A DNA stretch of 64,000 nt from Owenia fusiformis (lineage: Eukaryota; Annelida; Polychaeta; Sabellida; Oweniidae), in the NCBI GenBank assembly GCA_903813345.2, contig CAIIXF020000011.1, forward strand, positions 27,148,166 through 27,212,165, given 5' to 3'. The translations under genes and the position numbers were made by a program. The notes beneath the pieces were generated by a model. That model was given only the letters and a program-made list of their open reading frames with translations. It ran no database searches and had not been told where the DNA came from. Of this stretch, positions 47,601 through 59,000 are shown in pieces. How positions within the stretch are numbered: the first letter of the stretch is position 1; each line of letters begins with the position of its first letter.

Positions 47601-50600
47601 ACATCACAAGTGGTACTCTGGGACAGTCAGACAAAAGTTGGGAGAATGCAAGACTTGACTGTGCTAATTATGGCGCACATTTAGTAACGATTACATCAGC
47701 AGGAGAAAACACAGAAGTAGCAAATTCGCAGTAAGTCAATTGATATTGACGGAAAGAGAAACATTATTAAATCATTTTATTGCGGTGTTCCAAATTAATT
47801 AGGCCGTCTAATGGTGTATTTGCAGTTAAAAATTAGATGTTACTTATAATTTTAAGCACATGTACGTCCCACTTGATCCGGGGTCCAGTTACAGGCCCGT
47901 AGCCAAGGTGTCCACTTTTTAAAAAATCCAAGGGGGCTCACGTTTGACAGCTTTGTCCCAGAATGGCCAAAATCGCTTGTACAGTTCTCTCAACCCCCCG
48001 CTCTCTGGCGGCTACGGGCCTGAGCTAGCAAGCTTTCCGCATTTGCAATTGTTCTTAATCATTTCAAGCAAACAGGTTTATCATAACATGTAAATGCCTC
48101 GAGATAATATATTAATATGTACATTTATATCTCACTTCTAATGTAAAACCAAACTTCACTATTCAGAATTTTCTTTCTAGATCGGAGAGTCATTGGTATG
48201 GTATGCGATCCGGTTTGTACTTCTGGACTAGCAAGCAGCCGTTTGCAGATTGGCTAAATTGGCAAAATGTTCCAACGGCGTACTTAGGGGTGGCTTCAAG
48301 TTGTGTGTTCGCAGATGTATCAAGCCAAGCTAAGTGGAAAACTCAGTCGTGTAGCGACACGTATGCATTCCTCTGTGAATCGCTAAAAAGTAAGATTTTA
48401 ACAAATTTTAACAAATTAAAATACCGACACACAAATCCGAATCCGATACGATTCCGATATCGACGTAAATCAATATTTAGTACAATAAACATATACCCTC
48501 TTAGGTGGAAGGCGTTTAAAGAGAATTGTCATCAAATTAGTAAGCACCATACTAAGAATTCAGAGTAATCATAAGTACATAAGTAAGATGTAATATTTTT
48601 AGCTGACATTGATGAATGTGCACAGGGAACCCATAACTGTCACCAAGATGCCAATTGCACAAATACAGATGGAAATTTTGATTGCATTTGCAATCCAGGA
48701 TACTCTGGAGACGGTATAACTTGCACAGATGACGATGAATGTACTCTGAACACACATAACTGCGACATTAACGCTGTTTGTAGTAACATTCCAGGATCAT
48801 TCTCGTGTAATTGCAATCCAGGATACTCCGGAGACGGTGTAACTTGTACAGATGATGATGAATGTACCTTGAACACTCATAACTGCGACATTAACGCTGT
48901 TTGTAGTAACATTCCAGGATCATTCTCGTGTAATTGCAATCCAGGATACTTCGGAGACGGTGTAACTTGCACAGATGACGATGAATGTACGTTGAACACT
49001 CATAACTGCGACATTAACGCTGTTTGTAGTACCATTCCAGGATCATTCTCGTGTAATTGCAATCCAGGATACTCCGGAGACGGTGTAACTTGTACAGATG
49101 ATGATGAATGTACCTTGAACACTCATAACTGCGACATTAACGCTGTTTGCAGTAACATTCCAGGATCATTTACGTGTAATTGCAACCCAGGATACTCTGG
49201 GGACGGTGTAACTTGTACAGATAACAATGAATGTACCTCGAACACACATAGCTGCGACATTAACGCTGTTTGCAGTAACATTCCAGGATCATTCTCGTGT
49301 AATTGCAATCCTGGATACTCCGGAGACGGTGTAACTTGTACAGATGACGATGAATGTACTCTGAACACACATAACTGCGACATTAACGCTGTTTGTAGTA
49401 ACATTCCAGGATCATTCTCATGTAATTGCAATCCAGGATACTTCGGAGACGGTGTTACTTGCACAGATGACGATGAATGTACCTTGAACACTCATAACTG
49501 CGACATTAACGCTGTTTGTAGTAACATTCCAGGATCATTCTCGTGTAATTGCAATCCAGGATACTCTGGAGACGGTGTAACTTGTACAGATGTCGATGAA
49601 TGTACCTTGAACACTCATAACTGCGACATTAACGCTGTTTGCAGTAACATTCCAGGATCATTTACGTGTAATTGCAACCCAGGATACTCTGGGGACGGTG
49701 TAACTTGTACAGATAACAATGAATGTACCTTGAACACTCATAACTGCGACATTAACGCTGTTTGTAGTAACATTCCAGGATCATTCTCGTGTAATTGCAA
49801 TCCAGGATACTCCGGAGACGGTGTAACTTGCACAGATGATGATGAATGTACCTTGAACACTCATAACTGCGACATTAACGCTGTTTGTAGTAACATTCCA
49901 GGATCATTCTCGTGTAATTGCAATCCAGGATATTCTGGAGACGGTGTAACTTGTACAGATGACGATGAATGTACTCGGAACACACATAACTGTGACATAA
50001 ACGCTGTTTGTAGCAACATCCCAGGATCATTCTCGTGTAATTGCAACCCAGGATTCTCTGGAGACGGTGTAACTTGTACAGATGACAATGAATGTACTCT
50101 GAACACACATAACTGCGATATTAACGCTGTTTGTAGTAACATTCCAGGATCATTCTCGTGTAATTGCAATCCAGGATACTCCGGAGACGGTGTAACTTGC
50201 ACAGATGATGATGAATGTACCTTGAACACTCATAACTGCGACATTAACGCTGTTTGTAGTAACATTCCAGGATCATTCTCGTGTAATTGCAATCCAGGAT
50301 ACTCCGGAGACGGTGTAACTTGCACAGATGATGATGAATGTACCTTGAACACTCATAACTGCGACATTAACGCTGTTTGTAGTAACATTCCAGGATCACT
50401 CTCGTGTAATTGCAATCCAGGATATTCTGGAGACGGTGTAACTTGTACAGATGACGATGAATGTACTCGGAACACACATAACTGTGACATAAACGCTGTT
50501 TGTAGCAACATCCCAGGATCATTCTCGTGTAATTGCAATCCAGGATACTCCGGAGACGGTGTAACTTGCACAGATGATGATGAATGTACTCTGAACACAC

Positions 50601-52068
50601 ATAACTGCGATATTAACGCTGTTTGTAGTAACATTCCAGGATCATTCTCGTGTAATTGCAATCCAGGATACTCCGGAGACGGTGTAACTTGCACAGATGA
50701 TGATGAATGTACTTTGAACACTCATAACTGCGACATTAACGCTGTTTGTAGTAACATTCCAGGATCATTCTCGTGTAATTGCAATCCAGGATATTCTGGA
50801 GACGGTGTAACTTGCACAGATAATGATGAATGCACCTCGAACACTCATAACTGCGACATTAACGCTGTTTGTAGCAACATTCCAGGATCATTCTCGTGTA
50901 ATTGCAATCCAGGATACTCCGGAGATGGTGTAACTTGCACAGATGAAAATGAATGTACTTTGAACACACACAACTGTGATATTAACGCTGTTTGTAGTAA
51001 CATTCTGGGATCATTCTCGTGTAATTGCAACCCAGGATACTCCGGAGATGGTGTAACTTGTACAGATGACGACGAATGTAACTTAAACACACATAACTGT
51101 GACACCAACGCTGTGTGTAGCAACATCCCGGGATCATTCTTATGTAATTGTAATTCAGGTTACTTTGGGAATGGAACACATTGTGAAGGTACACGTAAGT
51201 TCACATATTAAATCATTAGGTTTCAGATTCTCGGATTTGTACTGTGGTACCAGCTTAAGTATATAATACTGTCTCCTTAGTTTGCATTACTCAAAATTTT
51301 GCGAATGAGATTTTGGATTTTGTGATTTAAAAACCAAGAATTTTGCGATGATTCTACATCAAAATTTTGAATTTTGAAATTTAAAAACTACGAATTATGC
51401 GATGACTTTGCATCAAAAATTGAAATTTGCGAAAATTTGCAAGTAAAAAACTATATTTAACTGTTAAACTATGAGTCAATTGACGACTTTTATTTCTGAT
51501 GGGTAATATTATCTGATAGCAACTATGTCATGATATATTTAAAATGCACTTTCCTGTTTTAACTATGTAGCAAGGAACTTCCTCGTTGTATAAAAACAGA
51601 AATAACAGAATTGGACACAATTATGAAGGATGGAAATTCAAATGATCTTAATACTACTATTACTGCTCATAATGTAGTTTAGAATCAATTTCAAAGATGT
51701 ATATTTTAATTAATGATGAAAAAATCTGCCTGCCATAATGTTCTCTACTTACCTCTTCATGTACTTAAAATCGTGTTCATTACTTTTCAGTGGTTGGTCA
51801 TAATCGTAGGCAGGGACGCGATTATCGACGCTACCAAGGTCAGAGGTTGATAAATCATACCCTTGATGTGGCAAGGTCAAGATCGAGAATTGACTGTGCT
51901 CGTCTTTGTATCACAAATCTTTCCTGTCATGCTTTCAATTTCAATAATAATGGAGTCGCCCACAATTGTGAATTGCTGTCTTGTAAAATGGATGATTCGC
52001 CGCCATCAGATAGGGTTATTGATACGGAGTGGAATTATTACGATGTTCAGATGCGTATCGAGGAATAA
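38537..52068 (+). CDS. L3: secreted CTLD1-CTLD2-EGF21-PAN lectin (intact)
   Basis: Join(38537-38609, 39618-39786, 41311-41510, 47550-47730, 48181-48389, 48603-51188, 51791-52068): 3696 nt, 1231 aa, all phases consistent (1,2,1,2,1,1). Signal peptide; CTLD1 with WIGL, EPD and W-G-D; CTLD2 without an EPN/QPD motif; 21 EGF repeats in one 2.6-kb exon; C-terminal PAN. Secreted, probably an extended calcium-stiffened rod bearing lectin heads at the N-terminus and an apple domain at the C-terminus. An alternative EGF donor at 51195/51196 (ACAC|GTAAGT) is also phase 1 and would make 51196 the first intron base. The 6-kb intron 3 holds several transposons. Partner and ligand unknown; role in adhesion or immune recognition inferred. 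Confidence 0.75.
39618..39786 (+). CDS. L3 CTLD1 first-half exon
   Basis: Acceptor TTTGTTCAG. AQYQCEIGNEYGGLCYHL, then [20 protein letters not shown]; donor TAAG|GTAAGC, phase 2. Confidence 0.8.
39896..40776. mobile_element. TIR element family M3, copy 2 (reference copy)
   Basis: 881 bp in L3 intron 2, ends AGACGTGTCGCAAAAAGGT and its exact inverse. No open frame of a transposase. Copies 1 (22006-23407) and 3 (41850-42898) share the body. Confidence 0.75.
41311..41510 (+). CDS. L3 CTLD1 second-half exon
   Basis: Acceptor TTACATTTTAG. SPSEDYWIGLKKKNRYESWI, then SGEPDGSGYCIRSRDN, KWGDSSC, YMCEKEG. Site-2 region EPD with W-G-D. Donor GAAG|GTATTT is weak at +5, the only poor site in this gene. 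Confidence 0.8.
41850..42898. mobile_element. TIR element family M3, copy 3, interrupted by a LINE fragment
   Basis: Same orientation as copy 2, left end missing, right end CGACCTTTTTGCGACACG. Split at the sequence CCCATTGTTA; copy 2 at about 40596-40620 shows the uninterrupted site. Confidence 0.7.
42280..42723 (-). mobile_element. LINE 3' fragment inserted in M3 copy 3
   Basis: The minus strand ends a frame with KRFCFFCNSKNTIGDEEHVL, FCCSQPELKL and stop: the C-x-x-C ... D-E-E-H-x-L-x-x-C knuckle found at the C-terminus of several LINE ORF2 proteins. AT-rich 3' tail toward 42280. 5'-truncated. Confidence 0.6.
43170..44290. repeat. Degenerate interspersed repeat with TGACCTTGA words
   Basis: In L3 intron 3. 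Irregular repetition of phrases such as TTGACCTTGA, ATGACCTTGACC, GGTCAC-x-CATCATTGG and CCAAATACTGAGAT. At least six near-exact TGACCTTGA words. Probably an old decayed minisatellite or element. Confidence 0.6.
44510..45520. mobile_element. mariner-like element with long TIRs, 1011 bp
   Basis: Ends CGAGGATTGATCCAAAAGTT and the inverse AACTTTTGGATCAACCCTCG, TA on both sides (44508-44509, 45521-45522). Inverted similarity runs inward for about 270 bp, including GTTACTATGG / CCATAGTAAC-type words. The minus-strand open frame 44764-44952 is not recognisable as transposase. Confidence 0.8.
45740..46537. mobile_element. Palindromic CGTTC-rich element, tandem dimer (family M5)
   Basis: Ends CTATCACACCAAACTAGTTC and its inverse; a third copy of the right tip (TTGTTTGGTGTGATAG) sits inside, ending at 46150, so this looks like one unit (45740-46150) plus a second whose left tip has decayed. 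Interior full of CGTTC, ACGTCC and GTTCG words. Confidence 0.65.
47550..47730 (+). CDS. L3 CTLD2 first-half exon
   Basis: Acceptor [30 protein letters not shown], then [20 protein letters not shown]; three codons longer than in L1 and L2. Donor CGCA|GTAAGT, phase 2. Confidence 0.8.
47892..48022. mobile_element. Small MITE with CAGGCCCGTAGCC ends
   Basis: 131 bp in L3 intron 4, CAGGCCCGTAGCCA at the left and its inverse GGCTACGGGCCTG at the right. A one-ended relative (GGCCCGTAGCCAGGA) lies in L4 intron 3 near 54866. Confidence 0.7.
48181..48389 (+). CDS. L3 CTLD2 second-half exon
   Basis: SESHWYGMRSGLYFWTSKQP, then ADWLNWQNVP, KWKTQSCSDTYAFLCESLK. Same pattern as the other CTLD2s; no EPN/QPD. 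Donor AAAA|GTAAGA, phase 1. Confidence 0.8.
48603..51188 (+). CDS. L3 EGF exon: 21 tandem calcium-binding EGF repeats
   Basis: 2586 nt = 21 x 123 + 3 in one exon. The first ([12 protein letters not shown]) and last repeats (..LCNCNSGYFGNGTHC) are distinct, also in L4; the inner ones are near-identical: [40 protein letters not shown]. Each carries the calcium motif D-D-D-E-C and the C-x-N-x4-F-x-C-x-C Asn hydroxylation motif. Rare variants recur exactly 492 bp apart (CTTCGGAGAC at 48949 and 49441; TTTACGTG at 49169 and 49661; ACTCGGAAC at 49973 and 50465), so four repeats form a higher-order unit. Confidence 0.9.
51791..52068 (+). CDS. L3 PAN/apple exon and stop
   Basis: Acceptor TTACTTTTCAG. 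VGHNRRQGRDYRRYQGQRLI, CARLCITNLSCHAFNFNNNG, HNCELLSCKMDDSPPSD, QMRIEE, TAA. One extra Cys (LLSCKM) compared with the paralogues. The bases GAATAAA at the stop include a polyadenylation-like AATAAA. Confidence 0.8.
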
Positions 52069-52978
52069 AACTTGAGACAGTTTTACAGACTATCAACATA
52101 TGAGCTCTTTGAGGTTCTAGATAAAGGTTTAATGTGTTTTTTTAGTTTTTTTTTATAAATCTTTCATAATTTTCAACATTAAAATCACGCCTTTCTTCGC
52201 AACGAAAGTGACATCTATCACATGAAGTAGATTTGCATATTTTATCTCCAGTGGATCAGTATGTCTATGGTATACCTTCCATCTGAGAATATGAATCCTA
52301 TCGATCTTATATATTATTCACCTGCCATTATTTAGAATATATATACTTGTAGTAACTAGTAACTTAAATATACAAATTGTTTGTGAATAGGAAGCACATT
52401 TTTAGATAATTGCTTTACTTTAAAATCGAAACGCCAACCTTTACGTAAGACCAATCGCCCATACAAATGCATCGTTTAATATTTTCTGTCCGAGTTAAGG
52501 TTGTGAATAACATTGCAAGCTTAAACTCCCTATTGACGCAAATTATTATCATCATCATTGGATACTGTAACTATTGGGCATCGTCGTTTCCAACGCTCAA
52601 TCACTACGTTTTATCCGAAGCTTGATGAGACAAGATGACAGATCTTAGCCATATATCCCCTAATCTCACTTTCAAGCTTTTCACAAACGCTCAATAAGTT
52701 TCACTCGTGTAAATATGGTAACATCGATTGGTCAACCGACTCCATTGCTTTCTGATAATTTTATTTGTGCTTTAGGACGTTTACGCTATCATGGATAACA
52801 TTCTCTGTGAACAATAAAGTAAGACACGATGTCCCGGGGCACATATCTTCAAGATATTTGTAGATATGAAATGAGCTTAGCGACAACAGTCAAATTGATT
52901 AACTCTCCACGTGACGTTAAAATAATATTTTGCATATAAACCTATTGAGATTGATCTCAATTCTATAGACACATAGGA
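52069..52978. other. Intergenic between L3 and L4
   Basis: About 0.9 kb, AT-rich, with 3' UTR of L3 and promoter of L4. No repeat or open frame of note. Confidence 0.5.
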
Positions 52979-53057
52979 ATGGAACGAATGACTATACAAA
53001 ATAGACTTTATTTTTGTCTTTCCCTCTGTTTCGTCGTCAGCTATCACATATCATATG
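52979..53057 (+). CDS. L4 exon 1, signal peptide
   Basis: [20 protein letters not shown], then SYHISY; donor TATG|GTAAGT. A second in-frame Met lies at codon 4. Confidence 0.8.
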
Positions 53058-56000
53058 GTAAGTAGCCAACCTGATTTCGTGTAATATTTCAGAAGTAGAT
53101 AAGAATAATGTCAGTTAGCTATTTTGCAAAATAATTACAATAACGAAAAGGCCAAAAGACAAAAATTAGGTTATATGTATATTCAAATCATGTTTGAAAA
53201 TATACTGAGTAGTTTCAATATTGTATCATTTTGTAGCGCAATACCAGTGTGAGGCTGGAGTAGAATATGGTGGTTCCTGCTACCATTATAATTCTCCGCC
53301 TGCCTCTTGGGCAGATGCTGAAATTGCATGCAATGGCTTCACTGGTGGACACCTTGCCGCAGTACATTCACAAGACATATTTGACTTTATCCAAAACATA
53401 ATAAGGTAAGAACATATGAAAGCTAGACAGTTGCAGACAAACATGTTAAACAGTCTCTTTGTGAACTAGATCCTGTCGTCCAATCGGACCTCGGAATCCA
53501 AGGTAAAAAGAACAACCTGCTTAGAATTATTCTACAAATCAGAACGGAGTGATTACATTGTGAAATCCACAGGCTTTACTGTCCCTCTGAAAAGCTTTAA
53601 CTAAAGAGAGACTCTGAAAAATCAGAACAGACAAATTATTATGGGCCTATTATAAATGGAAATAGAGTTTAGAATTTCATTTTCCAAAGATAACTAATCG
53701 CCGAATAATTTTTTTTCAAAATTCAGAGATTCGAGTCATGATTCATAATGATGATTTTTGTATAGTTTGCAGTTAATAGTATGAACCCGAATTAGAGCAC
53801 ATTACTCTATATCGATTTTGTTACCCATGAAATGGAATACTTTTTCTTTGCATATGCGATTTTGTCTAATAGTTGTTTCCTCCAACACTTTGGATGAAAT
53901 AAGCTTGTCGATGCATCATTTGTTGAAAGCTTCGTCTGGAAGTGCCCTTAAGGAAACCTTCCTTTTAAATGTCAGACAACGAAAATATCCGACAAAATAT
54001 TTTTATTATATTAATTTGTGATGAATTAAGGTTGTGCCGTCCAATATTTTGTATCCTCCAAACATTTAGATTTCAGCTGTGCGCAAAGATTTCGAATTAT
54101 TACTTTTACAAATGAAACTAACCCAATGTAGTATTTAAATTATTGGTATATAAATTCTCAATTATATCTAATTTGTAAACAAATTTCATGTGTTAAGCAT
54201 GTGTTGGAGGATACAAATCATATGGACAGAGTGGAACTAATTATATTTCATGAGTAAGAAATATCAAACAATCCCCTTTTGGGAGCTGGTCGCAAACATA
54301 CTTTATTAACATGTTGGAAATAATCTACGGACTTGATACATTATATGTTCTGCTGTCCGAATTTATATTAGCAAACTTTTTTGTCTAAAAAACATCATAA
54401 GCTATTTCAAAGAAAATGTAAGCAATGTTTCCAAAACATACATCTTGATCGTTGTGTTGGCAACAAAATGGAACACATTAAATGTCTTCGATATCAACAC
54501 ACGTGGCGCAGCCTTTAGTAAAATAACAGAATTGGAATATATCTATAATCGTAAATAGGCCCACGTGTGTATTTAATATATAGGGAAACAAATAGTATAT
54601 TTGTATCTTATAGTCCCCCGAGGAAAACCTGGATTGGTCTAAAGAAGAAAAGTAATGTCAACGCATGGGTGACTGGTGAGAATAGTGTATACAATAATTG
54701 GGAGAGTGGAGAACCAGATAGAAGTGGGGATTGTATTCGTAGCAGAGACAATGAATTCGAATGGGGAGACTCGAGCTGTTCTTCTACTTATGATTACATC
54801 TGTGAAAAAGAAGGTATAAGTGGATCATTTATTATTGATTTCATTGTTAAAATAACTGTTTCCAGGCCCGTAGCCAGGATTTACCAGGGGGAGCAGTTTT
54901 ATCAAGGGTGGAGTTTTTGCCAAGGGGGGAGCGGTCGCTTCCTCCGCCCTCCCCGCACACCTCCCCGCCCCCGCTTCGGGCCTGGTTTCCTCTCTCGAAA
55001 AAACAATAGCTAGGAGTAACAAGTGCGCTTCTTAACCCCGATAATGCAATGTCATCGTTCTAGTATTCAATTAATTTAACTTGGCAGGCATAAAAAACAG
55101 AATAAGTATTCCCATAAGATTATGGACGTGTCATTAACATTGATCTAATGAATTTTGAACATCCAGGAGCATAATGAAATTGTATAACTACAGTAAAAAA
55201 CAAGTAAAAAACCTTTATCAAAACATTTTCTTCTGACACTTGATCTGTTATACTTCAAGTAATAACAAACTGTCAAGGATACGATCTTTCCCCTAAAGGA
55301 GACAAGCAGAGAAACACCAATTTAATCAATATATATTGAGCACTCAAACGTACCCTTCTTTGGCCGTTGTGCATCTTTATTTCTCTGGCATAAAACTGGT
55401 ACTAGTTCAGCAAACTTTTATTTCTCCCGGAATAAAGGAAAATGGCAAGAAAAGGCACAGTCGGTATTACAAAACGACAATGTTGCTACAGCGTATGTTG
55501 ACTTTTTTACTTAAAACTCATACAATACTTGGGTTGACATGCTTGTCTCGTGGAAATGGCAGTTGTATCAGTTGAATATCATCAATTCTAAACTACGGTA
55601 ATATTATTTCAGTTGCGCTATCCAAACGTTATGATAATATTCGGAAATCAACAGCGAACATTCTGAGATTTTAAACGGCCATGCAAACGTTTCCAGTTTA
55701 GAAAAACTAAAGGTAAATGATGAAATCATAATTATAGATGAAGGAAAGCCTTGTCCTACATATCTGTGTTGCATTCTCTATATTATGATTTTAGCTGTTG
55801 GAGGGAGTTGCCCTTACAATTGGCACAGCTATCAATCAAGCTGCTACATCACAAGTGATACTTTGGGGCGGTCAGACAAAAGCTGGGAGAATGCAAGACT
55901 TGACTGTGCTAATTATGGCGCCCATTTAGTAACTATAACATCAGCAGGAGAAAACTCAGTTGTAGCAAATTTGCGGTAAGTCAACTATTCAATAAAGATA

Positions 56001-59000
56001 ATAGTAATGAATGTAAATTCTTCGATTTTAAAATACAAGCAACAGACTATTCTAAACTCATTCATCATACCATACCGTACCTGGCACTTAACCAGAATTG
56101 GAAAGGATTGGCATCGATATGGTGAACTGGACTCAACAATTTTTTTCTCTTAAACCAATTATTAAAAACATTCTGTAAAAAACCACGGTCCTTTATGTAA
56201 TGGTCACTGATTGACAACAATTTAATGCGAATATTATTTACACTCCCCTCCATAAGTTTGGCAACCTTTTTTTTTTGAAAATCGACATTCCCGTGTTAAC
56301 CAATGGGAAATGGTAGGTTTGCCGCAAGTCATATGACAGAATATCCATCCATCCGAGTCCTTGCCAAAAATACGAGTTAGGCAGACAATTGAATTTGCTA
56401 ACTTTATTTAACAAAAAATTGATATGTTTCTTCAGGTTCAACAAAGTTATAGGGCTTTAAAGTCAAAATTGTTTTTCAAAAAACCTTCCCCATTGAAATA
56501 ACACAGGAGGCGAAAAATTATTTTCAAAAATGACTTTGAAGCGCTGTAACTTAAATATTCATCAAATAAACCAAACACTTAGTGTTCAAAAAAGTTAGAC
56601 AATTCAATTTTCTATATAAAAATATTTTTTGCTGAATCTTTTACTGAAAATATATCCTGATTTCTGATTTGCCCTGAACCCTCCATTTCCCATTGGATAA
56701 CATGGGAGTGACGATTTTCAAAAATTCATCAAATTTATCATCAATTTCGACCTATTGTAATTGAGGAAAAAAATTGAGAAAATTTGGAGGTATTGGAAAT
56801 AAAGTCATTTTACGTTTCCATAAAATATTATAAGTTATTTCATCGCCGGTTAAGTAAATAAAAATTCAAACGTAAAGAGGCTTTAACACATAGCTCAATG
56901 GGGAAAAAAGGTTGCCAAACTTATGGAAGGGGGTGTATATATATTTTATATAACTGTTAGTGCAATTGTTTTTTGTTCCTTTCTACAAATTCTTGAGAAT
57001 GAAATAAAATATCTTTCCGAACCTTGTTGGAAAAAATAGGATATAAAACATTTTCTTAGACCTCTCAATATTATAGTTGTACAAAGCTTGATTTAACAAA
57101 AATTATTAAAAAACTAAAAAAAATAGATAAAAATTAAGATAAGCCCTTTATTTCATTAACAAGATACTTTTTTTAAATCAACCAAACTTTCCTTTGTACA
57201 ATTACAAAATTGAGAGACCTAAACACGTTGTGGTTATGTCGTTTTGTTCCAATGAGGTTCGGATATAGATGTTTCATTTCATTCCGAATATATAAAACCA
57301 AGAACAAAATAAGTGCGTGGTGTGTTTTCTAAAGCAATATAGAGAAATATATAAATATATATTTCATATTATACTATTACCATTCAAAAGATGACCATTA
57401 AATTGACGATGTGTAAAATTTTCAGAATTTTTTAATGACTGGTTTAAGAGAAACGTGTGTTCAAAAAGTTCACCATATCGCCGGATACCAATCCTTTGAC
57501 TTTTTGTGATGCTTACCTCTGCGTACAGTGACCTCAATGACCTCATATGTGACCCATGTTTAATTTGATATGGTACTTTATTCTTCGACATGTAGCCGAG
57601 GAGGCGGGGTCGGTGGGTTCGAGTGCTTTGGTCAAAGATTCTTTCAAAATCTAGCCGTTTTCGACCATTCTAAGCACATTTAATTAATTTTGGGCCAAAA
57701 TTGTCAGATGTGAACTACCCCTGGAATATTTTGAAAAATAAAGAGTGTTGGCAAAGGCTTACACTTTCATTTCTAGATCATCCAGTCACTGGTATGGTAT
57801 GAAAGCTGGTTTGTATTTCTGGAATGGCAACGGCACATACGCCGACTCATATGCCGAGTGGCTCAACTGGGATAGTACTCCATCCACGAACTTAGCCGAG
57901 TCCTCAAGCTGTGTGTTTTCAGATCCCCCAAGACAGTTTCGTTGGAGAACTGATTCGTGTACAAAATCATATGAATTCCTTTGTGAATCACAACTGGGTA
58001 AGATGATGATGAACAACTGAAGTCAAATAAAGATTCTGCAATTAAATTATTGCCAAATGCTTTCAACCAATCAGATCGCTCATATTAAAAAACAAAATTC
58101 GAATCCAAACAGCCGCAATTTGTTCACTTCAACATTTGAATCGTGAATTTTGGTGTTATTTCCCAACGAAAAATTCCAAAATGTACAAGAAATGATCGAG
58201 ATATTGGTTCGAATCTTTCGGACCGTTTATTTTGAATTTATAGTGGTTATAATTTCAGAAAATAACGACATTTCGACGTTTTCATTGTTCGAAAATATCG
58301 AGTTTCGATCCTGAGAGCGAATCCTCCTTGAAGCTCAATTAATTAAATTAACATAATTTTTAAATGGTCCATCGAAACCTCTTCAAAATTTATCAATACA
58401 TGTAAAATTGGTAGTGTGTCAATGGTTACAGCAACCAAACCAATATCGGGGTAGACTAGTAATTAGGAATGTCCCTTTTAAAATATACTCTATCTCATAT
58501 GTTTTCCCCACACCTAGTTGACATCGATGAATGCGCACAAGGAACACATAACTGTCACCAAGATGCCAACTGCACAAACACAGACGGGAGCTTTGGCTGC
58601 AACTGCAATCCAGGATATTCTGGAGACGGCGTGACCTGTGCGGATGACGATGAATGTACCCTGAACACGCATAATTGTGACATTAACGCTGTTTGTAACA
58701 ACGCCGTGGGATCATTCTTGTGTGCTTGCGACTCTGGTTACCTTGGAAATGGAACACACTGCGAAGGTTAGTTTTCAGATTCTCGGACTTGTGTTATTAG
58801 TAATGCCTTGGTCACATTTGCTCCGATTCATCGGCCGGCGCCCGGCCGATTGAGTATCCTGTTCACAATTGTATTCAGTTTTGAACAGAATACTCAATCG
58901 GCCGGGCGCCGGCCGATGAATCGGAGCAAATGTGACCCAGGCATAAGGCAAAGTATGGGTCAAAAGTTCCTTTTAATACATTGTATACGCATCATGGCTA

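Noticed and set aside
48640-51194. Several long minus-strand open frames opposite the L3 EGF exon (122, 122, 122, 93 aa)
   Set aside because: They repeat with the 123-bp period and mirror the sense EGF code; antisense shadows of a low-stop repeat, not genes.
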